A stretch of 6,918 bases of DNA from Anaerolineales bacterium (GTDB lineage: Bacteria > Chloroflexota > Anaerolineae > Anaerolineales > DRMV01), in contig JALVOR010000055.1 in the NCBI GenBank assembly GCA_027026295.1, positions 1-6,918 on the forward strand. Direction: 5' to 3'. The stretch's first letter is position 1. Each line of letters opens with the position of its first letter. The notes beneath the pieces are model-generated. The model worked only from the letters and a program-made list of their open reading frames with translations. It searched no databases and had not been told where the DNA came from. Below, piece by piece: positions 6,041 to 6,918 of this stretch. The translations under genes were made by a program, and so were the position numbers.

Positions 6041-6083
6041 ACCTTTTTCATCACAAAGGAGGTAGATGGAAAAAACAGATTGA
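6041..6083 (+). promoter_or_regulatory. Orphan strong Shine-Dalgarno in a hairpin, with a five-codon frame
   Basis: In the 98-base gap before the binding-protein gene, AAAGGAGGT (6055-6063) is a near-perfect ribosome-binding site. It is followed after two bases by ATG (6066) and a frame encoding only M-E-K-T-D before TGA (6081-6083). In RNA, ACCUUUUU (6041-6048) can pair with AAGGAGGU (6056-6063) over eight positions, two of them G-U, around a seven-base loop, which would hide this site. The next gene has its own Shine-Dalgarno at 6121-6126. The frame could be a leader minigene, a decayed gene start or chance. The sites are seen; any function is inference. Confidence 0.3.
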
Positions 6084-6132
6084 ACCTTCCCACCCTTCAC
6101 TTTTTTCAAACCCTAACAAAAAGGAGAAAGCA

Positions 6133-6918
6133 ATGCGTACAAAACCGTTTGTCGCCATCATGTTGGTGGTACTCATCCTGAGTGCCTGTTCGCCCGCCGC
6201 GAACACGCCTGCGCCGCAGGCTCCGGCCGCGACGGAAGCCCCGGCCGCCACAGAGGCTCCCGCTGCCACAGAGGCTCCTGCTGCTACAGAAGCCCCGGCC
6301 GCGACGGAAGCCCCCGCTGAAGAGCAGGTGACCCTCACCCTGGGGTCGTGGCGCGTGGACGATGTTGATGCCTGGAATTCGATTCTCGCTGCTTTTAGCG
6401 AAGAACATCCGAACATCACCATCAAGTTTGACCCCACCAACCCGCCCGACTATAACGCCACCCTGCGCACGCAACTCGAAACGGGCACCGCACCCGACCT
6501 GTTCTTCGTCCGCTCGTTTGCCACTGGTCGGGAACTCTTCAAAGAGGGATATGTGGCTTCCCTCAAAGACCTGCCCGGCTTGACCGAGAACATCCCCGCC
6601 GGCGCAATCGCCCCGTGGGCAACCGAAGACGGCGAGCCCTTCGCCGTGCCGATTGCCGCGGTTTCCCATGGCATTTACTACAATGAAGACCTCTTCAAGG
6701 CCAATGGCATTGAGGTGCCCAAGACCTGGGAAGACCTGATGGCCGCTGCCAAGAAACTCAAAGAGGCTGGTGTCATTCCCTTTGCCAACGGCACGAAGGA
6801 TGCTTGGGACATCAACGAAGTTGTGATGATGGCACTCATCCCCAACAACATCGGCGGGCGCGAAGGTCGCATGGCTTACCTCAACGGCGAGCGCTGCTTC
6901 AACGACGCCGATATGGTT
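6133..6918 (+). CDS. Extracellular sugar-binding lipoprotein of a CUT1 ABC transporter, 5' part
   Basis: The frame is open from the ATG at 6133 to the window edge (262 residues, 3' end missing). AAGGAG at 6121-6126 lies six bases before the start. The N-terminus is a lipoprotein signal: K4, a hydrophobic run 6-16, and lipobox L16-S17-A18-C19, so the protein should be lipid-anchored outside the membrane. A low-complexity linker of five APAATE hexapeptides fills residues 30-59. The mature fold begins near residue 65 with VTLTLGSW, followed by AFSEEHPNITIKF, the RTQLETGTAPDLFF segment, and GIYYNEDLFKANGI (180-193) with VPKTWEDL (195-202), hallmarks of family-1 solute-binding proteins. It delivers sugar to a permease pair, presumably encoded downstream beyond the window. 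It follows the PIG-L gene by 98 bases and is probably co-regulated with it. The exact ligand is not evident. Confidence 0.95.
   Translation, partial: MRTKPFVAIMLVVLILSACSPAANTPAPQAPAATEAPAATEAPAATEAPAATEAPAATEAPAEEQVTLTLGSWRVDDVDAWNSILAAFSEEHPNITIKFDPTNPPDYNATLRTQLETGTAPDLFFVRSFATGRELFKEGYVASLKDLPGLTENIPAGAIAPWATEDGEPFAVPIAAVSHGIYYNEDLFKANGIEVPKTWEDLMAAAKKLKEAGVIPFANGTKDAWDINEVVMMALIPNNIGGREGRMAYLNGERCFNDADMV
6220..6309 (+). repeat. Five tandem 18-base repeats encoding an APAATE linker
   Basis: Units at 6220-6237, 6238-6255, 6256-6273, 6274-6291 and 6292-6309 each encode A-P-A-A-T-E, and a broken sixth unit (APAEE) follows to 6324. Units one and five differ by a single base, while the middle ones vary at synonymous positions, so the peptide has been kept as the DNA diverged. 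The linker lies between the lipidated cysteine and the binding fold and probably acts as a flexible tether. Confidence 0.95.

Noticed and set aside
6080..6109. TTGAA/TTCAA pair ahead of the binding-protein gene as an operator
   Set aside because: Only five bases per arm in an A/T-rich stretch, with no match to the 10-base palindrome at 2528-2556.

Overview
The window is a GC-rich bacterial chromosome segment with every supported gene on the + strand. It reads as a carbohydrate-uptake region. The most likely source is a Chloroflexota bacterium of the Anaerolineae type. That is an inference from style: a lipoprotein solute-binding protein with an Ala/Pro/Thr/Glu repeat linker, CUT1-type sugar ABC genes beside ROK and PIG-L genes, and an intergenic stretch of degenerate ACACAGA/ACACGGAT-like repeats. 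No rRNA or marker gene fixes the taxonomy.

Layout. Positions 1-1205 hold the 3' end of one CUT1 sugar ABC operon: the C-terminal part of a MalF/UgpA-type permease (1-369) and a complete MalG/UgpE-type permease (369-1205), coupled by a TGATG stop/start overlap. A 10-TM EamA/DMT transporter (1212-2120) follows after 6 bases. A 452-base gap (2121-2572) then holds a repeat-rich cassette bounded by 12-base inverted repeats, followed by a near-consensus sigma-70 promoter (TTGACA, 17 bases, TACAAT). A perfect 10-base inverted repeat lies just downstream of the -10 box and looks like an operator.

That promoter drives a second, tightly packed set: a ROK-family transcriptional regulator (2573-3772), a divergent ROK/ASKHA sugar-kinase-like protein with a long N-terminal extension (3785-5167), and a PIG-L-type deacetylase (5177-6034). 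After 98 bases comes a CUT1 solute-binding lipoprotein (6133 to the window edge). Its permease genes presumably lie beyond the window.

Working model (inference): the solute-binding protein captures a sugar or oligosaccharide, probably N-acylated. The imported ligand or its product is deacetylated by the PIG-L enzyme and phosphorylated or otherwise handled by the ROK-like protein. The ROK regulator represses the set through the palindrome at its own promoter until a sugar ligand is present. The least explained parts are the kinase-like protein that lacks the ROK zinc motif, the repeat cassette next to the promoter, and an orphan, apparently masked Shine-Dalgarno with a five-codon reading frame ahead of the binding-protein gene.
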